Source: Spirogloea muscicola (taxonomy: Eukaryota; Streptophyta; Zygnematophyceae; Spirogloeales; Spirogloeaceae). From it: a DNA stretch of 25,192 nt. Each line of letters starts with the position of its first letter. Positions within the stretch are counted from its first letter, which is position 1. The notes under the pieces are model-generated. The model was given only the letters and a program-made list of their open reading frames with translations, was not told where the DNA came from and did not search any database. The stretch spans positions 614,186-639,377 of the forward strand of contig WELB01000066.1 in the NCBI GenBank assembly GCA_009602725.1. Reading direction: 5' to 3'. Positions 10,747 to 22,368 of this stretch are shown here, in pieces. The position numbers were made by a program, and so were the translations under genes.

Positions 10747-11655
10747 CAGGGCCATGGCCAACTTCTTCGACAGCTTGTGACATGGTTGCCGGCTGAAGTA
10801 CGCTAATATGCCGCATGCAGTGTACTTGGCAGGATGGACATTACCTCCAACATTGTCGTGCTGCTGTGCCTAATTGGAAGTGTCAAACTGCACTGAATAT
10901 CATGGTCAGGCCTGTTAGCAATCTCTTTGGTGCGGCCCAGCTAAACAGCAGCTGTAAAGACCGGAGTCAGACTCTCAATAGATAAGTTCTCCGAGTGCTC
11001 TTTATGGGATGCTACGCTCTGACACCACATTCCTGCTTCAAGAAGATCGAGCAAGTGCAGCTGATTTGCAGTAAGGGCCAGCGCTCGTGCATGTTGCCAT
11101 GGACTACGAGGGTGGCTATATATGGACAGATTGAGAGCCACAGGTATGCAAGGCTACCTTGCGAAAGCCTGTCCATAGCAGACATACGCTGGGTGCGCTT
11201 CACTGGCAGCATACACTTGCATGCGGCTTGAGCTATGTCGAGACTGCTGGATATCATGCATGGCAGCAGAAAGATGCAGTAGTTGACAGGCCAGCTGCAG
11301 GCGCGGTCGTGCAGCCTCACATGCCATCAGGGAGCGAGCTGCACGTCGAGGCCGCAAAGTCTGAGCTCATTGGAGGAGGCTCTTCCTGTAGAGGGCGATG
11401 GCTGTGCTTGGCCAGCCCAGAAGAAGAACGAACGATGTTTCGAAGGCGCCACAGAAGCGGTAGGAACACAGCGACTCAAGTGTGGCCACCGGGTGCTCAA
11501 TGCTGAGCTCATTTGCCTGCACTCGTGCGACCACAGTTGTGGGCAGAATCTGACGCCCGCATTGGGTTGTGGACACCTACAAGTACCTCCGTCTGCAGTG
11601 CGAGTTGGGCTCTTAAGCCCAGAACCCTAACACCCGACCACAAACCCTGCACCCA

Positions 11656-11684
11656 GCCGCCGCCGCCGCCGCCGCCGCCGCCGC
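11656..11684. repeat. CCG trinucleotide tract in the MOM1-like 5' region
   Basis: A run of GCC/CCG units lies about 45 bases before the proposed start codon, most likely in the 5' untranslated leader. Degenerate telomere-like words (AACCCTAA, AAACCCT) lie just upstream at 11620–11648. Confidence 0.8.
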
Positions 11685-11729
11685 TGCGCTTCGACAAGGC
11701 GGCGCCGCCGGGCCCGCGGGAGGGGCGGC

Positions 11730-14700
11730 ATGGTCGGCGGCTGGCTGGACCCCGACGTGGACGAGGGCTCGGAGGACGATGACGAGGAGGATTACGCCCT
11801 CGACGAGGGCGGCGGCGGCTGGCTCTGGCTGGCGAGCTCCAGCCCGCACGTCGGGGGGAAAGCAGCGGCGATCTCGTCCAAGGACTTGCTTGCGAGCAGC
11901 TCGCCTCAGAGCGCCGGTGCTCCGCTCCCGCTGGCCAATGCCTCAGGGCTGCCAGATGGCAGCTCTGCGCAGCAGCGTCAGGAGTCCAATGGCAACGAGG
12001 TTACTGTCTCGTGCAAAGCCTTTCCTCAAGATCGCAGCGGCGACGACCATGCGCCGATGCTTCTGGAGGTGGAGGTGACGCAGAGCCTCGAGTCGAGGAA
12101 GAAGCGGAAGCGGGTCAACCCTAAATCCTAAAACCTAAACCCTAAAACCCTCAAGCAACGCGGAGGAGGCGACGGCCACCTGGTCCGACAGCCTAGCTCA
12201 GCTTGCGCCTGGAGTCTGGCAGTAAATTGAGTGTGCCGTTTCATCAGAAGCCGACCTGGTTGTTCTTGGGCAGGCAATGTCTGCCCAATGCCGAAGTACT
12301 GGAGATTTGAATTTGGCAAGCTATTTGTCCTCTAAAAGTAGGGCTTTGTGGCACGGGAGTCATGCTGATGTTGTACATAGTGTTGCTTGTGCACAGGTGG
12401 GTGATGGTATTGAAGCTGTTGGCTCAAGAAGCACTATTGGTGAAGAGGTGCAGGTCAACGATCATGGTCGTACCGCCAGTACGGAGGTGGTGGATGTTGT
12501 AGCACAAGTTGGAGGAGCTTCACCAGCCACAGTCAATAGTGGACAGTTGCCAAACACCGACTTGGAGCTAAGAGATGCACAAAGGGAGGAAAAGGCACCT
12601 CAACATCCGAAAAGCATGCAGGCAGATAAATTGTCACTTGAACACGCCCTGGTGGCCTCCCAGGTGAACGAGCAAGAAGTAGTAAAAAGCAGTGATGCAG
12701 AGGCCGGTGAGAGGCGCTCGCATGACGAGGTCAGCGGAGGCGATGAGGGACAAATGGATGACTCCGAGCTGCGGAGGAGGAAGAGCAAGATGCTGTGGCA
12801 AGTGCTGCTCCGGCAGGTGGACCTGACCAGGCTGCAGAAAAAGATTGAGGTGCTCATCCTAGTCAAGCAGGCTGTTCATGTGCCTCTGGAGAAACATCCA
12901 GATTGCATAGACACCTCACTTCTTTTCGTGGAGTAGGGAAAGGAAGTTATGCTGGAGAAGTGAGATGTACAAAGGGTTTCGGAAACAGTCAACTCAGCAA
13001 TCGTAGTTCTGCAAGATGATGCATCTATTTGATAGGCACCAGGCTGTGCTCATTGGTCAGGATCAACAGGAATACTGGCTTAAGCTGATACCCATTGTTC
13101 CTAATCCAGGAGCTCCCAACAGTACTTGAGGATACGCCTCCTGGGCTGATTCACATGGCCAGTCCATCCAAGGAGGAGGAAGGCGAGGACGAACTACTAG
13201 ATACAGAAGAGGAGGCCGAAGACCTCTCATACCCACCAACTTTCGTCCACAATGAACGCTGTGAAGCATGCTCAACCAGGGGGGAGCTCTTGTAAGTCGC
13301 ATACTGCCCTTTTGTTTGTTGTTGTTGCCAATCTCTACTTACGACGGGAGGGTAGTGGCAGCATCACATGCCAAAAAGACCTATCCTGTATGCATGCCCT
13401 TCCCGCCCTCGATGGCTTGCTTGCAGACCATAGCTGGCCCCAATCACCAATTACCAATCACCAACATTGGGCAAATAGCAGGAGTGAAGATGAGACAGGG
13501 AGGAGGTTGTACGATTGGGATTGTCAATTTAATTGGTGTTGGTGAGATTGTTGCTAACTATGGATTGTGGCACATTCTGGCAGACTGTGTGATGGAGCAG
13601 GCTGCACAACCACATACCACCTAGCGTGCTGTACTCCTCCTTTGGAGGAAATCCCCTTTGGCAACTGGTATTGTCCAGAGTGCGCTTACAAGAGGATAAA
13701 GGAGGGCGTGGATGTTGTTGCCTCTACAGTTGAGTCTATTTGGGGCATGAGAAGCAATAGCCGTGGCCTGCCCTTCACACTGCTGCCTAGTCCCAGCAAG
13801 CCAAAAGACACCTCACTCCTGATTGAGATGGAGGACTTACTGCTCTTTCACTTCAGCATGCTACCGGGAGCACTTTCAGACGAGGTGAGGACAGGACCAA
13901 GTAACTCGGACCCAACATGGGTTGGTGAAGGCATCTCCAATGGCCAAGCTGAAGCAGAATACTTTGTGAAGTGGGCGGGTGCCTCTCACTGCCACAATTC
14001 ATGGCTGAAGGAGAGTGAGGTGCTGTCTGCCCCTCAAGGTGCCCAGGTGCTTGCAGCCTATAAGAAGCTCTGGGCATGCGGCAAGGTGAACCAGGAAGAC
14101 CTTCCACTAATTTTTTTTCTGTATCACAGTTTGTATTAGGTGCTTCCTGCATTAAACGCATCATGTCACGCCTCCTCTCCGTTTGTAGCTCGCTGTCATC
14201 CAAATCCATAGTAAGCGTTTGTGATTCGACCATTCAACGATCAACAGTACGGGAGCAATATTTGACATTGTGCAGAGGCCCTGCAGCATTCAGCTTCACA
14301 TGCGCCAAACTGTTGGGTGCACGACAGGTGAGAAAGTGGAAGGATCTGTGGACCAAGCCCCAGAGATTATTAAGCAGCAAGGAGATAATGCCCCCAGTGT
14401 TTTCCCCATCGAGACGGCTGAGCAGTGGTAGTATAAGGTGGCAGGCTACCTCATCTACAATCGGCAAGGAGTGGTGAGGTGCCTACATACTGCAAAACCG
14501 GTTTGCACTCTACAGATACAGTCATGTATTATTGGTCTCCAGGGCTACTTTTCATACCACCGAAGCAGCACTCAGCTCTGCAGCTGCTGCTCACTTAGCA
14601 GACAGGGTTCTTGACTACTCGGGCTTCACATGGCTTGCGCATCTAAGATTGCTCGCAGCTTGGTCTGGTATTTGTGCATATTGTCAAGAAGGCACTCTTC

Positions 14701-17700
14701 ACTAGAGCACTACACGTCGTGGCGTGCAGTCTCTTGCAAGGGCCTGTGTGATTATCCCTCACGGGGTGCAGTCTGTCAAGAAACACACTGATAATAAGGG
14801 TTAGCAGCAGGTGCTTTGTAAGTCAAGGTACTGATTGTGATTTTGAGAGAGCGCGCCTTATGATAGACCAAGCCAAGCTTGCTTCCACTGCAGGCTTGTC
14901 AAGTGGAGGACCTTGCCTTACTCTTGCTGCACATGGGAGCCTTCAAACGAGGAAACATTGGCAACTGCTGAAGCTATCACCCTGCAAAGCCACCTTCAGA
15001 GTCGCCACCTGATATGTCAGAGAAGACTTGATCCAAGCAAGGCTGCCGAGGTGCGACTCAGACGACCATGAAGGTTGCCTTCAATTGTGCCACATATATA
15101 TGTTATCATCTATTTAAGACATTTAGCCTGCCCCAAAGTATCTCAAGCACAACTTGCAGCCTCTGTTGCTCAGGTTGAGGCCAAGCGAAAGGGTGAGCCC
15201 AGCGTGAGCGTGCAACTCCCTAAAGGACTGCAGAGTTTGGGAGCAAAAAGCATGTCTTATCAGGTGGACTGCCTTAATTGGCTCATATCTCGGTGGAAGT
15301 CAGCAGACGACCACGCTCTCACTTCCTTCTCTCGTGGCCTGGTGCGTGTCCCATGGCCAAGCACTTCTGTTGATGTATGGAGCTTGGCATTAGTAGTAGG
15401 AGATTAGCCTTAGGGACAACGCCATCCTTCTTCCTGCACTTTGGTAGCTGCTGTGTATCAAAACAGACATGCCAGTAAGACCCTGGTGCCTAACATATCA
15501 GGCACCTTCGCAGGTTGCAGAGTGAATAATGTTCAAGATTGCTTGTTGTTTGCTAGGGGAGGAGATTTGCCACAATTTTGTTTTTAGAAGTTGTTCTTCA
15601 GCAATACCAGATGCCTCGCGCTGTCCTCATCATCGGTGAAGCCTCATGCCTCTTTAGATGGGAGGCACAATTAGAACACTTTCTCCCTGATGTAAACACT
15701 GTACATCTCAAAGGGGGCAAGGCAAGCAGAAACTTAATACTCAAGGAAGAGCTTGGGCCCAATCCCACTATTGCTCAGTGCGTTCTAGCTTCACCAGAAG
15801 TCATCAACGAGGTGTGCGTTACTTGCTGAGGTTGAGCATTAGGAGCGCCCATTCATGCATAAATTTTGGCACAGCTCACCTTATGGGGTGATTTCAATTG
15901 CGTTAGCATTGAGATGCTTGCTTTCGTAGGTCCTTTCCTGCAGTTCGAGATATAGAGCATGTGCAGGCAGTGACGTGCTGTGATGAAGTGCTTCAGAGAG
16001 GGCTGCCTTTGACCTGCAAGTAATGCTTATGTGCTTTGCAGGAGTTAGAATTTTTTGTAACGGAGAAGTGGGGCATCATTGTGTTAGAAAGTCCTGGTTG
16101 GGCTTCTGTGCCAGTAAAGCCCTTGGGTTCACTCTCGCAGCTACATGCAGATTTTCGACTTGCGCTGTCAGAAAAACCACTTGCAGTAAGCTTTTCACAC
16201 ACTGGCCAGCTGTGATATAAAATAAAGTTCAAGAGCAAAGCTTGGGTATTGATACTTAGAATACAGTAGAATGCAAATCTACATTTGAATCTCACAGATG
16301 CTTCAGCATGGACGTGTTGTTGAGTCCAAAGTACAAGGTGCCATTCACACTCGAAGTTCTAATAGTCAGTAGCCCTTTTTTCCAGATATCAGTGCTTGTC
16401 CATTTTTGCTGATGCTCTTAAAAGATGATGTGCCGTGCATCCTGCAAGTGGTACAATCACATTGATAGCCATTGTCCTTACATAACACAGGATCAGCCAC
16501 AGGCCAGTGCCAGATTTCTCCTCCACTTCATGAACCCCAGCAAATATAGTTTGGAGGAGCAGGCAGAGGGCTGGAGCCCAGCAGAGACGAGCTTGAAGAA
16601 AGTGACTGCCCGAGTGGAGAAGAGAGAGCACAAGGCGGTCAAGGTAGTGGAGATGTGGTTGCCTGTGGACATGCGCAGGATTCAGAAGGAGTACTACAGG
16701 TAGTACACTGCAGTCATGGCACTTGCCCGAGCTGCCCATCTGAGAGTCAGAATGTCGTTCTGCAAGCCAGATGAGACCTGAGCTTGCAAGCTGTGCTCCT
16801 TGCTCTGGCACGTTGAGAGCTCTTCTTCGGGCTTAGTGAGACGTGTGATGTATAGCTGACCTGAGTTGGCCTCTAGAACCATTTCACATGAGCACAGTAC
16901 ATGCTCCCACTCTTGGTGCTGTTGCATAGGGCAATCTTGCGGAGTCAAGCAGGCCTTCTGATGTCTGGCAAGCAGCAATTAGAGAGTGGAGGAGTTACTT
17001 TGCAAGACGTTATTGCTCAACTTCGTATGGTTAGGACAGGGCATTGTATTCTCCCTTGACTAGGTGCAATCTGCGAAGGCCACGCAGCGAGTATGCCTTA
17101 AGCTGCAAGTTAGCCATGTGTTGTCTGACAGTGTTGCGACCACGCATCCTTGGTGGCGGGAACAACCAGGATGCAGTGGGCCCTGCAGCTGGCAGATGAG
17201 TCCAGTGGCAAGCTGCAGGTGCTTCAGCACCTCCTCAACCACTTCCGTCAGTTGGAGGAAAAGGTTGTCCTTCTTTACCAGGTACCTCCCTTTCCACCCA
17301 ACTTGTACTCAGGGTTGTCATTGCATCATTAGAGAAGATACTCTGCTTTATTTCAGCTGCTAAAATCTGGATTAATGTTTGAAAATGTATTTTGAGTATA
17401 CTCTCTTTGCACCTTATGGTAGTCATTGGAGGGCTTGTGATGCTATTCGAATGTATCGTACCATGCGTGCTGTCAGCACAAACTACTCATATGCCGGCTT
17501 ATTGTCACTTGACTGTCTTGGTGCTACCTTGTTGGGCTTTGCAAGGTGCATGCTATGGGAGCCATTCTTGAAGACGTATTCCTGAGGCGGGCAAACTTTA
17601 ACTACACCTTCATTGATAGTGCAAATACCATCGGAGTCAAATTGGCACAGGTTGCGGAGTTTAGCACCTGGACTTCAGGCGTGATAGTGATGACCCCACA

Positions 17701-20700
17701 AGATTTAGATATCTCAATAGACATTGCCACCATTAGTGTTGTCATATTTTACGACCACAACTGGGACCCTCTGCTTGACCTGCAGGTCAGCCACTCGCCT
17801 GGTCTTTCCGTTGCTCTTAGACAAGGCTTCAGCTTTGGATTTCCAACTGCACTCAGTCAAGAGTCTTGGCTAAGTCTGCAAGCACAGCAGGTTTCATGTC
17901 CTCCAGCTTACTTCCATTGTTGGTGTCCATTGTATCTTGCAAACGTCAAAGTTTCGTCAGATGGCTGTCAACGGGAGTTGCTGATGTCTCCTCACAAAGA
18001 AGAAAGTGCGCGCCCATAAGGAAGAGGTGCTGGCAGAGGCCAGCCCGAAAAGAATCGACAAAGCCCTCTGAGGATGGACAATCCTCACTGTTGTCTTATC
18101 TTACTAGTGGCACATGTAGGCCTCACAAGATCCTTGTTGCCTGGTCATCACACAGGCGCTTGAAAGACCAGCGAGATTTGGCATGGCTGGTCAGCCCCTG
18201 CAAGTTTACCGCCTGTTCACCAGACACTCTGTGGAGCAGCAGTTTTTCCAGCGCTACCATGCAGCAGCTAGGGATGGCAGCACGAACAATCTTGGCAAAC
18301 TTGTAGCCCTTGCTGGCCTCCCACATGACATGGAGGAGGCCCCACAGCCATGCGAAAAGGTCAGAGAGTGCCAGGAAATACTTACAGTAGGGGCTGCAGA
18401 GCAATTTAAAGATAACAGGTTGGCGGAAAGTCCGCAAAAGGGAGAAGCCAAGCTGGTGGAGGGAATGGTGATGCATTTGCATGCGAAGATGGTCGAAGCT
18501 TGTTGCCAGTCCCCAAGCCAGAGTGGGAGAGAAGTACTACTCTTCAACAGTGACAACAACGTGGAGGACGTCGAAACCTCAGGCCAACAGAGCAAGGAAA
18601 CCAGGTCCTCTGGCGATGACATGGATGACCAGGATGACACTCAAAGCCCCTGGAAGTGGGTCTGGATGGACATTCTAAGTGGACCTAAGAGGCAGGAGGA
18701 GAGAGAGGAGAGCAGGGATGCTGGACCTGCAGAAGCTCGCACTCAGGAGACTACGCAGGAGGAAATAGTTAGTCTCTTAGATCATGTTCAGCATACTTTG
18801 GAGGTAACGAATGTCCCGACTACCATCTCAGCCTCTGATGATGCTGCACAATTGTCAGAGAGGCCTAGTTCTTGCGAGCAGGTCAGCGCCACCGGAGAGC
18901 TCGAGGTGCCACAGCCTGCAGAAGAGGCTGTCAACATAGCAGAACCTGCAGGCGGTTTCGGCCCCAGTCAGAAGGTCACGGAGCCAGGGCAGCCCAGACA
19001 AGCAGAAACTGTGAGCGGTGGTGCGGAGGACTTGGAAGGATCTGAGAGCCATCACCAGGTGACTCAAAGCCCAGAGCCGGAAGCTCAACAACTTGCACTA
19101 GATGCACAGGATGAAGTCTCACAGCAGGACAAGGTTCTGGAGAATGGTAACAAGGTGATGCTCCCCCCAGAGCCTGAGCAGCCACAGCTTGTTGGCGATG
19201 AAAGCGCTAGGAGCGCTGCCCCACCTGTGGCAGAGCACTCTTTGGAAATGCATCTCGCAAGTCCAGGGGCTGCTGCTGTTGCCACAGGGGATGAAGTTGA
19301 GGGCGAAGCACATGCAGGACGAGAGGGCGGCCACAATGCACATCAAGTGTCGTCGAACCAGGGGGGTGAGGGGAGTCAAGTTGGTGTTGATACTGTGCAG
19401 GAAGCTTCTCGAGAAGCTGAGCCTCGAGAACAAGTAGCACTTGACGTAGCTGGAAGTCAAGTAGAAGCAGATGACATCGTCCGCATCGTGAGGAGCGAAT
19501 TGAAGCAGGCTTGCCGATTACTCGAATTATCTGTAAGCTCCTGCTTTTTTCAGCCCTTCTGTCTCTGTCAGGTCACTGTTGCCAAGTTGCAGGGCATAAC
19601 ACGAGTGAGGGAGAAGAGGATTGTAAGGGGGCTGCTGAGAACAGTAGGTATTGTGTTACTTGCAGGACAAGGTAGAGAAAGGGGCTTTGGAGACGTTTGT
19701 GATCTTGACCAGCAGATACCGGCTAAAGAAGCGGACTATGGTGGCCATGATTAGCACCGTTTTGACCCTGGTAGGACCCTGGTACATTCTCTCTTATGCC
19801 AATGTTATGTTGTAACAGTCAATCAAGAATGTCTTCAAAGTGCGTGCAGTATGTGCTTTGAAATTATGCTTTGGCGAAAGGCTCCGATTTCATTCTCAAA
19901 GGTTGCAGGACATTCACCTGCACCATCTTCACTCTGCCTCTGTGATACCCTCTGGCAGTGTCGCATCGCAGCAGAGCGCGAGCTGGTAGTCTTTGATTTC
20001 CAGGACTGGCTAGACCGTGTTACAAAGCACAAGGATGTACGCGTGCCGCGCCATAAATTGGATGCTATTTACCAGCGGCTCGTCCGCACGCTGAGTTCAC
20101 TCACGAATAACTCGGTTGACTCAACTCCATCACCCACTCCGCCAGAATCAGCTACTACTGGCCGAACACAATCTGATCATGCCCAAGTGGATCAGCTATC
20201 CGAGCCACCATTGGCAGGACCTAGCGGACCGCTTCTTCAGGAGCACTTTGGGGTCAACGACTTCGGTACTGCGGCGGCCGACGACCCAAATGCCGTGTTG
20301 GCCAGTGGCGCTCATGACCCCGACCTTCCTCCAGCGCCCAGCCTCTTCAGGCTCTCGGTGCCTTCTGTCTCAAATGACTCACTGGACCAGATTGCAACGA
20401 CTGCGAACCAGGGTGCTGCAAGCGAGCCTGTGCAGTCACTACAGCCAGCACAAGAGATGCTGGATCACTTGACAGATGCCAGTCTCACCAGGGGGCTGCA
20501 AAGTACTCAAGCGCCAGCCAATGAAAGCCAGCCAGACCGGCCACCTGGCTTTTCCGCCTGGAGCTCCGCCTGGATCTCAGCAATTGACCTGCAAGAATGG
20601 CAGGCAACTGACACACGGTTGCTTATGCAGAGGCAGCAGCAGGAGTCGCAAAGTCTGCAGCTCCGGCTTGAGAATGCGTTTAATGTGCTGGACCGGCAGC

Positions 20701-22368
20701 TGGCGATAGAGGTCGTGCAGCAGGTGGCAGCGGGCTACCCGGCAGACAAGCAGGAGGCAGAACAGCGACAGCGCACGGCAGCCCGACTACTGCTGGTGCA
20801 GCAACATGCAGTGATCAGAAAGCAGCAAGCATTCTCGATGCAGGAGGCCCGGGAGGCGCTGCGCCGGCAGCACCGCGACCAGCAGCGGCAGCTGGCGTTG
20901 CAGCAACGGCGATCATCTGGCGGTGCAGCTGCCGAGGCGGCCACGGAGCCGTGCGCTGCCCTGCCAGCGTCTGTAGCAGCCGCCGCGCCTGGGCACGAGC
21001 CCACCTCCCAGCAGCGGCAGGACGACATGCCGGGCCGCATCCAGGCAACTGGGCCTCAGCCGCAGGAGCTTGCCGAGGCGCCAGACCCTGCTCCGGCGCC
21101 GGCACTGAGGGAAGCCGCGACGGCAGCGGCCAAGCGCTCTCTGCGGCCTCTGATCCCTGCCAGGCCACTGCCGTCAGCTGGGCTGCCAGAAGTGCTAGAG
21201 CGCTTAACCTCTGGGCAGGCCCAGCAGGCTGCAACATCACAGCAGCCGGCGCAGTTGCAGCGGAGCGCCAGCCATGGCTATGTCGGTGACCAGGTGCTGC
21301 TGAGGGAGGCTGCTGCGCTTGGCAGGGGCTTGCAGCAGCAGATATCACGCCATCAGCTGACATCGTTGCCGCCTGGCCAGCCATCACAGCAGCAGCCGCC
21401 TGTCGCCAGCCAGGCCGGCCAGCCCCGCCAGCCGGTGGCAATGGCAACGCCATCGGGCCAGCCTGTGGTCGTTCCGCAAGCGCAGGCAGCGGTGGTGCCC
21501 CAAGAACCGCCGGCGGAGCAGCCGTCAGCACAAACTTTTGGGCCGCAGGGACTGCCGGGAGTGCAGGCATCAGCTACGCCTCAAGCCCTCCCAGCTGCCA
21601 CGCCTTCGGCTGTGCCGCAAGGCAGCGACCAGCAGGCGAGCGACTTGCCCATGCTTCCATTGCTGGAGGCTCAGGGCGGTGCTGAGATGTATCCGCAGCC
21701 GGCGATGGCCTCGCTGCTTCAGCAAGTCACGGCGGCCGAGCAAGCCGAGGATGGGGAGCGAGTGTTGCCGGCGCCCACCATGGCGGCAGTGCCGCAAGCT
21801 CCTACTATAGAGTCGGGGAGCGCGGTCAATCAGATGATTGATCCGGTCTTCCTCCAGCCAGCTGACTTGCTCTCTGCTCAGATCACGAGCCCGTTTGCTG
21901 CCGAGGAGTTGCGGCTCAAGATCAAGCTCAACTCCATTAACAACAAGTATAAGGTTACGGTGAGTACCTGACCCCACACTTCTGATGTATTTATTCAAGA
22001 GCAGCAAGAGGTGTTCCTTTGCTTTAGTTCCAACTACTGACCCACCCATACTAAGATTAGATTAGTAGAAGCACTGAAGCCACTGCTTGGCAAATGGAGG
22101 CAGCAGCTGTTTGGCATTTCCTGACTGCTGGCCCAATTATCTCTGAGTGCAGTCCGCAAATACCATCGCGGAGTACGAGCAAGAAGCCAGCAGGTTACGG
22201 CAGCTATATCGAACCAAGCTGCACGACCTTAACAATGCGAGGCTGGGGCAGACACAGCTGGTCCTCAACATGCGGCATATCTTGATGTCCAACCAACATC
22301 TTGCGGAAGCAATGAAGAGCAAGTCTTCTTGGGACCAAGCAGGAGCTGAGAGCTTGCCAAGAATATAG
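11730..22368 (+). CDS. MOM1-like CHD3-derived chromatin protein with degenerate SNF2 ATPase (17 exons)
   Basis: Exons: 11730–12113, 12397–about 12927 (ends uncertain), 13110–13291, 13584–14085, 14328–14473, 14894–15050, 15174–15341, 15557–15811, 16042–16185, 16491–16699, 16930–17029, 17132–17281, 17546–17785, 18156–19532, 19666–19770, 19959–21959 and 22153–22368. From exon 3 onward all joins agree in phase; about 2,300 residues in total. Order: acidic N-terminus with a KKRKR nuclear-type signal, PHD finger, chromodomain 1, chromodomain 2, SNF2 N and C halves, acidic linker, helical block, long Q/A/P-rich region, C-terminal coiled coil. The family is CHD3; the replaced ATPase motifs, the split second chromodomain (WTKPQRLL … EWLVKW) and the long tail point to the MOM1 branch, which acts in transcriptional silencing without remodeling activity. 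An active PICKLE-type remodeler is unlikely because the Walker motifs are absent. The start codon and exons 1–2 are the least certain. Confidence 0.85.
12117..12152. repeat. Telomere-like repeat at the first splice donor of the MOM1-like gene
   Basis: Degenerate CCCTAAA units (CCCTAAA, TCCTAAA, ACCTAAA, CCCTAAA) start three bases after the proposed donor at 12114. Translation would reach a stop within the repeat, so the repeat is best placed in the intron. It is in the C-rich orientation of the transcript. Confidence 0.8.
13260..13683 (+). other. PHD finger of the MOM1-like protein (split by an intron)
   Basis: A C4-H-C3 zinc finger: CEAC in exon 3, then LCDGAGC, YHLAC and WYCPEC in exon 4. 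The intron (13292–13583, GTAAGT donor) falls between the two Leu-rich halves in phase 2, as GELL joins LCDG. The linker TPPLEEIPFGNW is the usual CHD3-type sequence. PHD fingers of this kind bind histone H3 tails. Confidence 0.92.
13951..15000 (+). other. Tandem chromodomains of the MOM1-like protein
   Basis: Chromodomain 1 in exon 4 reads AEYFVKWAGASHCHNSWLKESEV. Chromodomain 2 starts in exon 5 at LWTKPQRLL and resumes in exon 6 as LVKWRTLPYSCCTWEPSNEE, joined in phase 2 through a Trp codon. Between the two parts lies a loop of roughly 30 residues where PICKLE-type CHD3 proteins have about ten. As I recall, MOM1-related plant proteins have a similarly long loop ending in EWLVKW. An alternative frame in exon 5 is interrupted by TAG. 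Confidence 0.82.
15174..18290 (+). other. Catalytically altered SNF2 region of the MOM1-like protein
   Basis: Alignable from exon 7 (PKGLQSLGAKSMSYQVDCLNWL) through exon 14 (QVYRLFTRHSVEQQFFQRYH). Walker A GLGKT reads GLGRR across the exon 7/8 junction; motif Ia survives partly (PRAVLIIGEASCLFRWEAQ); the DEGH box reads IVLESPGW (16078–16101); motif III TGTPLQN reads SEKPLAD; motif V reads TPQDLDISIDI (about 17693–17725); motif VI reads ERPARFGMAGQ (18156–18194). Structural pieces remain, such as SGKLQVLQHLL and VIFYDHNWDPLLDLQ. The fold is kept and ATP hydrolysis is very likely lost. Confidence 0.85.
17999..18060 (+). repeat. Dispersed short repeat, copy B (intron 13 of the MOM1-like gene)
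   Basis: Matches 10498–10559. The internal hairpin is kept as GCTGGC–AGAG–GCCAGC although its bases differ from copy A. It lies in the intron 17786–18155, in the same orientation as the gene. Confidence 0.65.
18156..21959 (+). other. Acidic linker, helical block and Q/A/P-rich tail of the MOM1-like protein
   Basis: Exon 14 (459 codons) leaves the SNF2 fold after about 45 codons and becomes an acidic Glu/Gln/Ser-rich linker. Its end with exon 15 (DKVEKGALETFVILTSRYRLKKR) and the start of exon 16 (CRIAAERELVVFDFQDWL … HKLDAIYQRLVRTL) forms a helical block. This resembles in position and character the CMM2 region of Arabidopsis MOM1; that match is from memory and is inference. The rest of the 667-codon exon 16 is Gln-, Ala- and Pro-rich, with a basic Gln-rich helix around 20620–20920. 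Confidence 0.65.
22153..22368 (+). other. C-terminal coiled-coil exon of the MOM1-like protein
   Basis: 72 codons including the stop: ANTIAEYEQEASRLRQLYRT and following, with heptad-like Leu/Ile spacing, then a short polar end at TAG (22366–22368). It joins the preceding GTGAGT donor (21960) in phase 0. It is probably a dimerisation helix. Confidence 0.75.

Noticed and set aside
14247-14430. Alternative open frame over exon 5 of the MOM1-like gene, ending TAEQW then TAG then YKVAGYLIYNRQG
   Set aside because: It looked like a chromodomain start broken by a stop. The other frame gives WTKPQRLL, is stop-free and joins exon 6 in the required phase, so no nonsense mutation needs to be assumed.
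15090-15173. Extension of exon 7 upstream to about 15090
   Set aside because: Open in frame, but the phase-0 acceptor after TTGCTCAG at 15173 is the only one that fits the phase-0 donor at 15051.
20815-21570. 251-codon minus-strand open frame
   Set aside because: It is the antisense shadow of the Q/A/P-rich exon of the MOM1-like gene; its Ala/Pro/Leu-rich content follows from that composition.
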